Assembly (NCBI GenBank): GCA_029378245.1
Contig: JARKIF010000041.1
Span: 124,001-188,000, forward strand
DNA: 64,000 nt
Source: Roridomyces roridus
Lineage: Eukaryota > Basidiomycota > Agaricomycetes > Agaricales > Mycenaceae
Reading direction: 5' to 3'
Below, one piece after another: positions 1 to 10,345 of this stretch; the stretch's first letter is position 1, and the number at the start of each line of letters is the position of its first letter. The notes below the pieces were generated by a model, which saw only the letters and a list, made by a program, of their open reading frames with translations, had not been told where the DNA came from and made no database searches. Position numbers and translations under genes: made by a program.

Positions 1-254
1 CTTCTGACGCTCTTTGAGGACAGAAATTTCGAGGGGCTCTGCTTCTCTGTACCGACCCAGTTGCCTGTATGTGCCTGCAAGGTTGGCCATGGCTCTCAGG
101 GTGTCAGGATGGTCGTCACCAAGGAGCTTCTGACGCTCTTTGAGGACAGAAATTTCGAGGGGCTCTGCTTCTCTGTACCGACCCAGTTGCCGGTATGTGG
201 CTGCAAGGTTGGCCATGGCTAACAGGGTGTCAGGATGGTCATCACCAAGGAGCT
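1..254 (-). repeat. TPR-coding tandem repeat, 126-bp units
   Basis: Two consecutive 126-bp units start at 1 and 127 and are nearly identical. Each encodes one 42-residue TPR of the kinesin-light-chain kind (core LGDDHPDTL..MANLA..Y..LGRYREAE). The array continues off the left edge. High DNA identity suggests recent unit duplication or homogenisation. Confidence 0.85.
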
Positions 255-2004
255 CCCTTTGTCTCTGCAGATTCAGTTCATCCAAACCCTTTGCTTGCTC
301 AAATTTACCTCCGTCATAATATATCTGTGCATATTGGCTCCAGAACTGAGAATTAACAACGGTGAAATCTGGGACAAGCATGTTGACATGTGCAATCATC
401 CTGATCCTGTCCAAATATGTGTCACGGCCAAGATCCATTGACATCCCCACCACATTTGCCATGCACGCCCGTGTCGTTACCTCATCAGGTAGGGTGCTTG
501 AGCACCACAGATGCACAAGTGGATGCATATCTAGTGTATCACTGGCTTCCTGACTCTGAATCAGTGAATATTCCTCAATCTCCGCCACAATTTTTCTGAA
601 ATATTGTCTTGACCAACTTCCTGAACCTGAGACAAAGTTTTGAAGAAATTTCCTGGCTTCCCGCATTGACTCAGTTTCATCCCCCTCATTGTTTACCATC
701 CACTCTGTGACCTTGGCAAATATTGACTGGGGAATATTGCTGTGGTGCAATACAGCACAGAATTGGAGAAACTGGGCAGCTACCGGCCTGAGTTCCTCAA
801 AGCTGATCTGCCAGGTTGTATAGACAGTCCATCCATAGTTATCAAGAGTTTGATCAGGGTGCTGTCGCAACAACTCTTCTTTGTTCTGCCTATAGATTGA
901 CAGATAATCCATGAGACATTTGAATTTGGCAATATAAGCCCCAGCTTGCACAATTGCAAGAGGCAGGTATGACAGCTCCTGCATATCTTGATTAAGTCTG
1001 ATATCATTGTCCAAAGAACCTGGGACCTACTTGCACAATGTTTGCAGCCAGTCTATAGTTTTCATCTGTGCACTCCTTCACTGCTCTTGTAAGAAGGAGA
1101 AGAGCAGCATTTTCTTGATCCAAGTCTCCCACCTGTGAGTGAGAAGCAGGCCCATAAACAGCAAGTTGTGGGTTTCGGGAAGTTATGATAATTTTTCCAT
1201 GTGTGCACTGTGGCAAAAATGGCAATAACTTCAGTTTGGGATCATCTGCATTGTCAAACAGCAGAGTCCACTCTTTGTGTTCAGAAATAAGCCACTGGAT
1301 GCCTGCTTCTGGTGTCCGGCCAAACTTCTGTGAAATTGCAATGTTCATGAAGGAGTTATTCAGAGCTTCTGAGGAACTGGCATTCACAAAGAATTGCCTT
1401 GTAAACCTGAAAAAAGGTTTTCAATCATGAAGAGGTTCCTCTTTCACAGACATACTCATCTGATGTACCCTCAAGAAATTTCAAAGCTATCTGAGTCTTC
1501 CCAGAGCCACCAAGACCATAGAGGACAAAAATCCTTCTCTTCTTGTTGTCTTGGGAAAAGTACCATTGCATCTTGTCAAGGATTTCCTTTCGTCCCTGAA
1601 AGATCTGAGATGCTGGAGGACATCGGACAAGTGCCAGAGCAGTGTGGCATTGTTCCTGAGCTGTGATGTTTGATTAGTGGGCCTCAGACATATTTACTTG
1701 GTACATACTGATGAGGTCAATTTGACCTTGCTGTCTTGGTTCTTGACCATGTGAATAAACACTGTGTACAGTGAGATCTGGCTCTTGCAGGAGCACTGGG
1801 AATTTACTTCAAGTTATTGATCCGACTTTGATAAAACAGGGCTCCCCCTTCACCGGGACCTCCTTCTCCCCCATGTTGGTCACCGCCTCCGCCAGAACCA
1901 CCGGTGCCACCTGAAAGTCAGCCAAGTACTGCTCATTTTGATTTGTGCTCACCATGGACATGAAAATGTGTCCCCATCTGTGTTTCAGCAGTGGGCAAAG
2001 ACAT
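1..2004 (-). CDS. NB-ARC/TPR (NLR-like) protein, copy A, 3' end outside window
   Basis: A STAND-type NTPase of the fungal NLR-like class; family members are thought to act as cytosolic nucleotide-switch sensors, though the role here is unknown. Translation starts at 2004 (MSLPTAETQ). An intron follows, then a glycine-rich stretch (GGTGGSGGGG) at about 1910-1840. The P-loop LYGLGGSGKTQ lies near 1500-1530. The NB-ARC core follows at about 1390-1040 with the Walker-B-like TLLFDNADD and the IIITSRN motif. A 51-bp intron falls at about 1040-989 (donor after ATTGTGCAA, joining VQ to ELSYLPLAIVQAG). A winged-helix-like linker leads into kinesin-light-chain-type TPR units of 42 residues. No break was seen in the part present. 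The C-terminus lies left of position 1. Exact upstream exon joins are inferred by comparison with the copy near 47.8-51.3 kb. Confidence 0.8.
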
Positions 2005-2444
2005 TGAGTAGTTTGTGGTGTGGGTACGAGGGTAAAGGGTGTTGACGTGGCAGAAATATTTATATCTTGACAGGCGCTGCCCTAGCCCAAGCCTAGGCCC
2101 TGGTCTCCCAAAAAAAAACTGAAACTCTCACCACGCACCCCATGACCAAGCCTTTTTGGAAGTTATGGCCCGGTATTACGGCAGGCGTATCTGACACCTT
2201 GAATTTAAGGACCCAACCGTTCTGTTCGATCCCTTTGCAATTTCGGGTAAGTAGAAAGGACTGAAACGCAAAGCAACCAGAACAGTTTCGATAATCTTTC
2301 TTCAAAGCAAACAGAAAGTGAGAAAGTTGTGCTGACTCCTGAGTGACAACCGAGTGGTGGGACCAAAGGCCGGATTGTGATTGTTGCACTCCGACTTGAA
2401 GGCACTATTCTCTCGTTGAACCTGAGCTGTGGTTATATTCTCCC
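2005..2444. other. Intergenic, no gene seen
   Basis: This stretch lies between the NLR start and the 3' end of the monooxygenase. Open frames here are short and show no family motif. It should hold the NLR promoter, but no clear TATA element was recognised. Confidence 0.5.
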
Positions 2445-3838
2445 TCAACTGCTCTCGTACACCGACTCCCTCGGCATACTCGGCAAACCTGGAATCTCCA
2501 CCCCACCCAAATCCCTCGCATCGTGTCCAAAAAGCCAATCCCTGCGCTCCTTCCAACCCCAGAACATCGGGTTCTCCTTGCTATCCTCCCGCATCAATGC
2601 ATCCCTCCGATCCTTCTCGGGCCCATCGTAGAGGTGCCACCACTGTTGCAGGACGCGTGTATTGGCTGCTACGTACGCAGCGCGTGGTTTGCGTTGTGAT
2701 TCGTAGGCTTCTAGGGCGGCTGGGATGGATGTATGGGTGCGTAGAGCCGCTGCGAGGGTTGCCGCGTCTTCGGTTGCTTGGGCTGCGCCTTGTGCCATGT
2801 ATCTGCGGAATTCAGATGATAGAAGGAAAAGAAGTCGAAACGCTCGACGCACGGCATCATCGGATGGCACGCATCCCCAAGCAGCGCCACCTGCCCCGAA
2901 GGATGAACCCACGACTCCAACTGCTCAAAATCCGCCAACTTCCACTTCAAATACGTGCTTGCCAACGCACACAACTTGCGCATCTGCGGACACCACTCCT
3001 TGAATCGCTCCATGAGACATTGGTTGTCCGCCTCCACGCACCACTCATCCCCACCAATGGGTGCACCAAGGTCGGTCCCATGTGTCACGTAGATGATGAC
3101 GTTGTATAGCTGCCCGCCTCGAAGCGGGTACCCAACGGCATGCCCCTCGGGACCGATCCAATGTGTAGCCCACGGGTGCGTCACAAGGTCACGGAGATCG
3201 GGGTCGCCGAGGAGTGAGGAGGCGGGAACGAGGATGCGGTAGGCGACGTCACCCGTGTCGAGTGGTTGGACATTGCTTCCTGTGAGTGCGCTGCGCACCG
3301 AGGACTTGATACCGTCGGCGCAGATGATGAGGTCTGCGGTGAAGTGTTCGCCGGAGGAGGTGCGCACGGCGGGGTGAGGCAAATCCAAGTCGTAGGAGAC
3401 GACGGCAGTGTTCATATGCAGGGTGATGAGTGGATGCAATTTAACGGCGGTGACGAGCGCGTTTATGAGATCTGCCCGATGGATAAAGTAGTATGAGGCA
3501 CCGTAGCGCTCGTGTGCGTCGTCGAAGGGACAATCCAGGAGGTGGGTCCCATGCCAGTCGACGAATCTGTTTCCGAGAGACGTCTCCTTGAGCACGGACT
3601 GCAGATCGACGCCCCACGAGAGGCTGAGCCGCGTGGAGTTGGGAGGGACGCGGATGCCAGCGCCCACCTGATATCATGTCTCTCAGTCGACGATAAGATG
3701 TGACAAGAACAGCTTACCTCACAGAAACTCCTTGACGGACTCGAGAATGGTGACAGTGTGGCCATCGGCGGCTAATGCAAGAGCTGTTTGCAGCCCCCCG
3801 ATGCCCGCGCCGACTATAAGCACGTCTAGCTCTTTCAT
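2445..3838 (-). CDS. FAD-dependent monooxygenase (salicylate-hydroxylase type) with one frame break
   Basis: A class A flavoprotein monooxygenase that would use NAD(P)H and O2 to hydroxylate an aromatic or related substrate; the substrate is unknown. Exons run 3838-3718, 3667-2853 and 2802-2445, about 430 residues. The Rossmann FAD motif VLIVGAGIGG sits at residues 6-15, the VGAGI..PPNS motif at the start of exon 2, and the second FAD motif GDACHPMMPY spans the last intron, followed by QGAAQATEDAA. The last exon joins in perfect frame. At the end of exon 1 the frame reads into TGA just before a good donor (GGTAAG). One extra T in the run GAGTTTCTGTGAG would explain it. It is therefore either a recent pseudogene, a sequencing error, or it uses a weaker upstream donor. 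It is divergent from the transcription factor at 4679. Confidence 0.78.
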
Positions 3839-4678
3839 GGCCTGTGAGAGAAAAGAACGCGCGGATATCAGCCTTCGGGATGCGCTAGACGTTTCTGTGA
3901 TAGCGGGAACTTGACGTGTTGGGAGAAGAAATAGCTCGGCCAATCAGACACTCGGTGGTGAGAGAGAGAGCGACATCAATAAACAGGCAACGGTGCTCGA
4001 GTCTCCGAAGAAAGTCAGCATTAATCAAAAAAAGCCATTCATTAGGCAAACTATACAGAGTCGGGAGAAGCGCTCGGGGTGTTGATGGGGCCGACAGCTG
4101 TTAGATCAACCATTGAGCGCCCAGCGAGACAGAACTGGATAGGAGCTCATAGTACCGCAGTGAACGTCGCAGACAAGAAAAGGCGGAGAGCAAAATCAGG
4201 CGCGAGAAACTAGGTAATCTCACAGATGAAGCACTGGATTGACTCTGCGCCTCGCTGCTCCTGGTGAAAGATTGACCCGAAAGTGACCAAGATAGCAAAG
4301 ATAAGTAAGTATGTCGATCCGAGTCGTCGTGAGCGCCGGTGGGATTGGCAGGACGTGCGGGAATGCACCAGGGCCGAAGAGACAAGAATAGCTGTTGTAA
4401 GATGGGAGACAGGTGAATCCGATGGGCCAATCGAGGCGATACGCTGACGACACGGTTGTGGTAAGACGAAAAAAGAGATCAGGTCACGTGGAGCAGCTCG
4501 GCTTTCGGCACGGCACAGCCCTCTTTGACTCATTCACACACACTTCATCGACCGAGCTGAAATTTCAACTCAACGTAATGGACGAATGTATTCCCCTTAT
4601 GCTCCAACAGTCGCCGGGCTGGACGGCTATATAATGCTCGGATTCGTTCGCGATGGTGACTGGTCGTCGTCGATCGTC
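3839..4678. promoter_or_regulatory. Divergent promoter between monooxygenase and Zn2Cys6 factor
   Basis: 840 bp separate the two start codons. A TATA-like box (CTATATAATG) lies at about 4627-4636, roughly 45 bp upstream of the factor's ATG. Binding by the factor itself to this region is a reasonable guess from the layout, but no CGG-type operator was identified with confidence. Confidence 0.5.
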
Positions 4679-6462
4679 ATGGATTCCCCCATGGCCAGCC
4701 CACCAGCAAAAACCAAGTACATCCACAAGGCGTGCATGAACTGCCAGTAAGTCAACACATTCTCCCCACCAAGATTTGCTGAGTAACATCCCAGACGCCG
4801 CAAAACGGTCGGTCCACTAGATGTCTACCTTAAATCCTCTTCAATTCAGCCACAGCGATGCGATGCCACCCGGCCTGTATGCGGGCAATGTCGACTCCGC
4901 CCTCCCAGACTCGGCACGCCCTGCAGGTATCAACATTTGCTGCCCGGGGCTGGGGAACAGAGTCCGGCGGGACTAGAAGCGTCCTCTGCCCTGCTAAATG
5001 AGCCGCGGATACAATTGTGGGAGCCATACGCGTTTTCTCCAGTGCCGGAGGTGAGAAAAAGATCCATAGCTGTCGAATTGGGATTTTAATTCCACAGATC
5101 GCGTCCCACCCAAGCAGAGAGCAGTAAGTACGCCTGCAGTCCTTTGATGTACTTCTCCACTCACATTGGTTATAGGTTGGAGTTCTTCCTGCACGGATTT
5201 GGCTGCCGCCACCTATTCTTCTTGAACCCCTTCACGCTATTATATCCCCGGGGTATATCTAGGGGCCTCTCATGCGTCCTTCACCTGTGGATCAATCACG
5301 TCGGACACGCAGAACGAAACGACCACGGCCGAACTCTTCTTGCCTTCGCCCAAGGACGCCTCAACGATATTCCCGAACTCGAAGATCCGGTTGGCGTTCT
5401 CCAGACGATCCAAGCTGCCCTTCTACTCTCGCTCTACTTCCTGGATGTAGCACATCTCGGTTTGGGGAGATACTACTGCGCCATCGCGACGTGTCTTGCA
5501 TTCACTGCGCGTCTCCACCGCCTGGGATCTCCACCCCAACCGAGCTTTGCATTTCCAGATCAAATTCCAATGCCGACGACGATGGAACAGCGGAGGGAGA
5601 TGATAGATGCGTTCTGGAGCGTTGTCATCCTCAACAATTACTGGGTCGCTGCATCCGGGCTACCCTCTTTCATCCCGTGCGATGTGTCGATTAGCACTCC
5701 GTGGCCAAAGGTCGTTATTTCATTCCATTTTTCTCGCGAAGTGTGGCTGATGTTTTATTCTTCGTGTTCGTGTAGGCTCCGCTCGCCCTCTTTGCCCAGG
5801 CTTCAATTCTTTTGGAGCGGACTATAGCCTTTGTTGGGAACCATTCAGGTATTATTACTATACTTTACATCCCACAGGATCCTCACCTCACCCTATACAC
5901 AGGTGTCATCGCCGGACGCCCAAATACATTCTCGCCTCTGGGCCATCGCTTAGAGTGTTTCATCACCCTCCTCCAAAGACACGAATCGCCCGCGGAGGAG
6001 CACATGCGACTTGTGACCTATGCACTTTTGTACACGGCCATCCTACGTCTGAACGCACCACGCATGGTACAGGAGCACGAGGATGCCCGGGTCAAATGTT
6101 TCGAAACAGTAAGGGTGTTGTGCCTGTTTGCGCCCACTGTTCAAGGCACTGGGTCGCAGTGGGGATGCGGTGATCCCATTTTCGTGGTGCGTCTTTCAAT
6201 ACCCCCTTCCTCTCAATTGTGGTTGATACTGAAGTGTATCTATGAAGCCGATATACACCTGCCTGGCGGAATTCTGCCTCACTTGGCTGGATCCCGGGAG
6301 CGTGGAGGTGCAGACGGCGATTACGATACTACAAACGCTGGCTAGTCGGTGTCCGCTCGCACGTACGTTTCTCACTCCGAGGGAAGGAATTAAAAATTTT
6401 CTGATGCGACGCGGACAGGGCATTGTCTGCTGAGGTTGAGTGGGAGGTTCAATGGGCTCTAA
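4679..6462 (+). CDS. Zn2Cys6 fungal transcription factor
   Basis: A nuclear regulator of the Gal4-type binuclear zinc cluster class. Exons as read: 4679-4746, 4795-4807, 4856-5050, 5098-5123, 5176-5710, 5776-5848, 5903-6186, 6248-6362 and 6419-6462, which sum to an exact 450-residue frame. The zinc cluster ACMNCQRRKTRCD and RPVCGQC is assembled over two introns including a 13-nt microexon at residues 20-50. The middle region (residues about 95-280) fits the fungal-specific factor domain, with QAALLLSLYF, LAFTARLHRLG, the FWSVVILNNYW helix and STPWPK. The last exon is uncertain: a weaker donor would shift the end to 6527. Its head-to-head position with the FAD monooxygenase suggests pathway-specific control. 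The target is not known. Confidence 0.85.
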
Positions 6463-7061
6463 TAGGGAACACAACCGAGCACGATGGAGCTGGGGTTGCT
6501 GACGAGGGACCTCGCTCTGGCATGTGAGATAATTCCTTCTTATTGCAGGTCGATTGCGTCTTCATTTGAAGCATGCACGCACTCGCAGGCATCTTGATCA
6601 ACGTCGGGTCTGCAGTTGAGAGAGTCGTGCATGTTCATAAAGTTCGACTGGAGGCGTATGTAGAAGATCATGTCTTCAAGACTGATTGATTTTGAATCGT
6701 GGGTGGACACGGAGGCGGAAGCGATCAGCAACAGATCCGGAGGCCAAGAGCATTAATATTTGGAGCTTGGTTGGACCACAATTGGTTACCAATTGACTCG
6801 AGCTTCGCAGTCGGGTGATCACTAGACGATCCGGTTCAAATCGTTCACAATTGCTGGTTCAAAAGAGATAGAGAACTTAGAGATGGCCTTGAGCGAAATC
6901 GAATGACGACTCAAATCGATCGAGACCGGCCGTCCGGGATGCATTACCGAGCATGAGCATGACCCCGGCCCAAGCTACGCGCACTTGAAACCAAATCTGG
7001 AATACGTGCAACTCAAATCCATGTACAGAAGTATAATAAACAGCAGTAGCCGGCACGAACC
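6463..7061. other. Intergenic, no gene seen
   Basis: Convergent 3' flanks of the transcription factor and the dehydrogenase. Only short, unsupported open frames were seen. Confidence 0.55.
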
Positions 7062-8021
7062 TCACGCCTTCGTCTCCTCCTCCGTATGCTTCCACACCTT
7101 CTCCACAGCCTCCGCATCAAAATACCCCTCCTTCAGCGGATAATCCCCGCCCTTGTCATCCGTCAGCTTCGCCCCCGGACCCGCTTTGAACAACGCATAA
7201 AGCTGGTGCTCTCCCGCAGTCTCAAGCGAGTACGAGAAAATCTTTACTAAGGGGTTGAGACAGCTCGCCAAACGGATGGAAGCGGTGGTGGAGCTGCTGA
7301 GGAGATTGGTGGCGACGGTGCCTGGGTAAGAGTGGATGAAGGAGAGACCGGGATGACGGTCGGCGAAGCTCTGGATCATGGTGAGTACGACTACTAGACA
7401 AAGTAATAAATCACGCACCTTGACCATGCAGTCATTGTACGTAGGTCCCGCCATAGCAGCGTTATACACGCTAAAGTTCTTCTTGAGCCCAAGGTCGTCG
7501 AGGTCGATCTTGCCTCCATGCTGAGCCGACATGACCGAGATGACTTTCGCGTCCTCGCCGTCCTTGTGAGCAGCCTCGAGCGCGGGCATCAAGTCCCGAA
7601 TAAACCTCCACCTCCCATAATAATGCACCGCGAGCTTCTTGTCAATCCCCTCCTCCGTCTCATCCCGCCCATTCAACGTCATCACCCCAGTCGAAAGTGC
7701 GAGAAAATTGATCTTGGGCAATCGAGTGACCAGCTCCTCAGCCGTGCGCCTCACGTTCTTCATCAACGACACGTCGCACTCGACGAATTCGTGCTTGGCC
7801 CCAGGCGCAGTGGGTTTAGGGAACGTCGCGAGGATGGCTTCACCTGCAGCCCGATTCCGGCCGACGAGTACGATGTGGGCGTTGCCTTTGGTGTGCCGAG
7901 CGAAAGCTTCCGCCATTCCTTGACCGATGCCGGACGTCCCGCCGACGAAGATGGCTACAGGGGTCCCGTAGGAGGGTGTGAATCGTGCGTTGAAGGCGCG
8001 GACGGTGGAGAGTGAGGGCAT
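7062..8021 (-). CDS. Short-chain dehydrogenase/reductase (SDR)
   Basis: An NAD(P)-dependent oxidoreductase of the Rossmann-fold SDR superfamily; the substrate is unknown. Two exons, 8021-7419 and 7370-7062, give 303 residues. The nucleotide motif is GGTSGIGQGMAEAF at residues 27-40, and VVGRN-like residues (IVLVGRNR) follow the second strand. The segment after LALSTGVM replaces the usual NNAG. A Ser/Tyr catalytic pair is plausible in SVMSAQHGG and the later Y, but the classical YxxxK is not clear: YNDCMVK fits only with the spliced form. The intron 7371-7418 is 48 bp and has no stop, so it could be retained without breaking frame. The neighbouring FAD monooxygenase and zinc-cluster factor suggest a small oxidative gene group. 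Confidence 0.85.
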   Translation of the reverse strand: MPSLSTVRAFNARFTPSYGTPVAIFVGGTSGIGQGMAEAFARHTKGNAHIVLVGRNRAAGEAILATFPKPTAPGAKHEFVECDVSLMKNVRRTAEELVTRLPKINFLALSTGVMTLNGRDETEEGIDKKLAVHYYGRWRFIRDLMPALEAAHKDGEDAKVISVMSAQHGGKIDLDDLGLKKNFSVYNAAMAGPTYNDCMVKVRDLLLCLVVVLTMIQSFADRHPGLSFIHSYPGTVATNLLSSSTTASIRLASCLNPLVKIFSYSLETAGEHQLYALFKAGPGAKLTDDKGGDYPLKEGYFDAEAVEKVWKHTEEETKA

Positions 8022-9287
8022 TTGGGGAAAGCGAGGGAGGCGACAGAAAGAAGGAGAGAGGAGAAAATTTAAAACGCACGTGAAACAGGGGCCGTTGCCG
8101 ACCTCGGCCTTTGTTGATCCGAGCTCCCCTGGTTTGTCATGCTGACGTCCCAGACTGCAGGAGGAAGAACGAACCCAGCTAAATATTTCCCTCGAGGTGG
8201 CTCAACAGCGGACTTCTGTATTGCGGGGCCCAGCAGCGGAGCCCCGAGCCCATGATCGTCTTCTGAAATGACGCCGCCAAGTCGAGCGCGTTCACAAAGG
8301 TCTATTATATCTATCTGCGGTACTTGAGGCGGTGGGCAGAGTTCGCGCGCCATGCGAACTGGATCGTCGACCGGGAACAAAATTTGGAATGGAAAGTGAG
8401 TTGGGTCTTGGTTAGTTTTGGATCTAAGTATCTCGGCAGTTATACCTGGCTAGAGATGGAACTGCGAATGTCGACGATACTGTCTCGAATCTTCCACAGG
8501 CGTTGGCGGTTCGAATCCGCCCACAGCAATAATTGTCGTGCTGGCTCCCTTTTTATACATGCCAGCCCGAGGAAAGGCCCAGGAGTAGGAATAGGGACAC
8601 GGCTCGAAAATCATCTTCAACTTTCACAGCAAGGCGGGGTATAGTTCGATTGAGCGTGTCACACTCAGAGCAAATCCAGCTTGCAAGAGCTGTCAAGCAG
8701 AGGCCCGTTCAATTCGGGATCAAGCTATGGGCGAAACTCCTCTACCTTTCTCTGCGGCCGGTCACCTTTCGCAATAACAACTAGACCCATTATTATACAT
8801 GAATTGATTCTTAAATGGATTCAGGGCGTCGGTGCGCTGCGTCGGCAGTTCGAGTCTGCCAGCAGGTGTTGCAGGGTTCAATTGACGTCATTTTTGCCAT
8901 TCCAGGGCCGGGCCCGATAGATACAACCAAAATACAACTGCCAACATCTCTGCGCATCTTTGTAAGGATGGCATCCTTACAGCCACATCACTGATCTGTC
9001 ACCTGTCAGTCCCGGCATCAGGGATCTGTCTATCTCACACAGTACAGCCTTCCGTTACCGTACACAGCCCACATACGTATATATGGACAGCATCTACTTT
9101 ACTTTAGTTACGCACGCACCCCGACACCTCCCCCTTGTATTCCTCCAGTTGCTCGTAGCCTGGTTTGTCTCGCCGTAGGAATACACCGTGGTCCTGTCAA
9201 CGTGTGCGTCACTGCACGTTTGGTTCGCCCGTTAGTGTCTGTCATGAGAACGACAGCCTTTCAATCTTCTCGTCCATTGTGCTGAGC

Positions 9288-9430
9288 AACGGCGGTTTGA
9301 CTCTGCCCGCAGAAGTTATATGGTTGGGAAGCAACATACTTTTTCCGCTTTCTCAGGGATACGGTCCAGGCATACTACATAAGTAGTGGCGAATTCAACT
9401 TGGCCCACAGCTGACTTCCGGATTGGCCCG
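9288..9430 (+). repeat. SINE-like element, family A
   Basis: This copy starts with GGCGGTTTGACTCTGCCCGC (B-box-like), then a T/C-rich middle, and ends with CTTCCGGATTGGCCCGTTTAC. The same order, inverted, occurs at about 21440-21602, where the end block reads GGGCCAATCCGGAAGGGCAG. The distant block contains an A-box-like GCTCA..TGTGG in other copies. A tRNA origin is inferred from the box motifs; the mobility class is not proven. Confidence 0.6.
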
Positions 9431-9610
9431 TTTACTACGTCTCGCTGCCGACCGATTGATTCTCTGTGCGTTTCATCCTCCAGGACGACGCATGCATGCC
9501 GATTGGACAAGTATCCCATCCCTCTTCGTACTGCGGCGACACCAGCTACATAAGGATGACGGCGGTTCGATTCCGTGCGAAGACTTAAGAATTGACGTTG
9601 GGTTGGGTGT

Positions 9611-9618
9611 AATAACCG
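9611..9618. repeat. 8-bp target site duplication (left), hAT element 1
   Basis: AATAACCG, repeated exactly at 10258-10265 on the other side of the element. Confidence 0.93.
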
Positions 9619-10257
9619 TAGGGATGCACACCGCCCGTCTACGGGTGACGGCCGTCAAATTGACGGCACGAGACGGGTACGGGCCGTCAAATCAACGGCC
9701 GTCTTTTGACATCCGACCGGGCCCGACGGGTACGGGACGGCAAAAATGACGGGTACGGCCGTCAAAAGACGGGTCTCTTGTCAACCTCATCAAACTGCAG
9801 GCATTTTAATTCTATAGAAGAGGGATCCGCCACAGATGTGTTGTAAATGCCATTCCCTTTGATTCTGCTCAGCCAACATCTATTCCACAGTCATTGACAC
9901 TGGTTTGATGTGAATTTGATGTCAGAGATTCCATCAATCAGGCTTCAATCAGCAGACAAAGCAACGATAGAAGCCCCGGATCTGAAATAGGCGGGCATTT
10001 GGCCGGCATCATGAGTTACACGAGTCTCCCGATGACTGGCCCATCAAGTGCGTGCCCAAATTCCATCTGATCCGACCCACACGGACGCCAACCCGTAGAC
10101 GGCCCGTCAATCTCGCAGATTGACGGGACGGACGGCAATGTTGCCGTCCCGTACCCGTCCCGTACATTTGTTCGATCAAGAGCCGGACGGGTACGGGTAC
10201 GTACCCGTGTACGGACGGCCGTCAAACGGTTTGTGACGGGTACGGTGTGCATTCCTA
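9619..10257. mobile_element. Non-autonomous hAT element 1 (639 bp)
   Basis: The left end TAGGGATGCACACCG is mirrored at the right end (reverse complement TAGGAATGCACACCG). An exact 8-bp duplication AATAACCG flanks both ends. Eight-base duplications and TAG-starting inverted ends are the hallmarks of hAT transposons. Many subterminal copies of GACGGGTACGG and its complement occupy the first and last 200 bp, as expected for hAT transposase binding sites. No transposase frame is present, so movement would need a transposase supplied elsewhere. Confidence 0.92.
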
Positions 10258-10265
10258 AATAACCG
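10258..10265. repeat. 8-bp target site duplication (right), hAT element 1
   Basis: AATAACCG, identical to 9611-9618. Confidence 0.93.
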
Positions 10266-10345
10266 TACCAATAATGCAACGTACCCGGTAATCCGTGGGA
10301 TTGATGATCCATTATTCCCGACGTCTCACCGCCGGGCCAAAGGTC
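10266..10345 (-). repeat. Dispersed repeat X, copy 1
   Basis: Read on the minus strand this stretch matches 15195-15262: both share CCGGCGGT.AGA.GTCGG, AATAATG.ATCAT and CCACGGATTAC. hAT element 1 lies immediately beside this copy. Confidence 0.55.

Larger units (their letters stand above)
8022..9618. other. Gene-poor region with tRNA-like repeat copies
   Basis: No gene is supported. Pol III B-box-like motifs GGTTCGAATCC (8508-8518), AGTTCGAGTCT (8848-8857) and GGTTCGATTCC (9564-9574) mark SINE-like copies. A fuller copy lies at about 9288-9430. Confidence 0.55.

Noticed and set aside
2429..3109. 226-codon plus-strand frame
   Set aside because: It lies antisense to the well-supported FAD monooxygenase exons.
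8508..8518. True tRNA genes at the many GGTTCGAATCC motifs
   Set aside because: No complete cloverleaf with paired acceptor stem and anticodon arm could be drawn around any of them; the motifs recur in larger repeated contexts.
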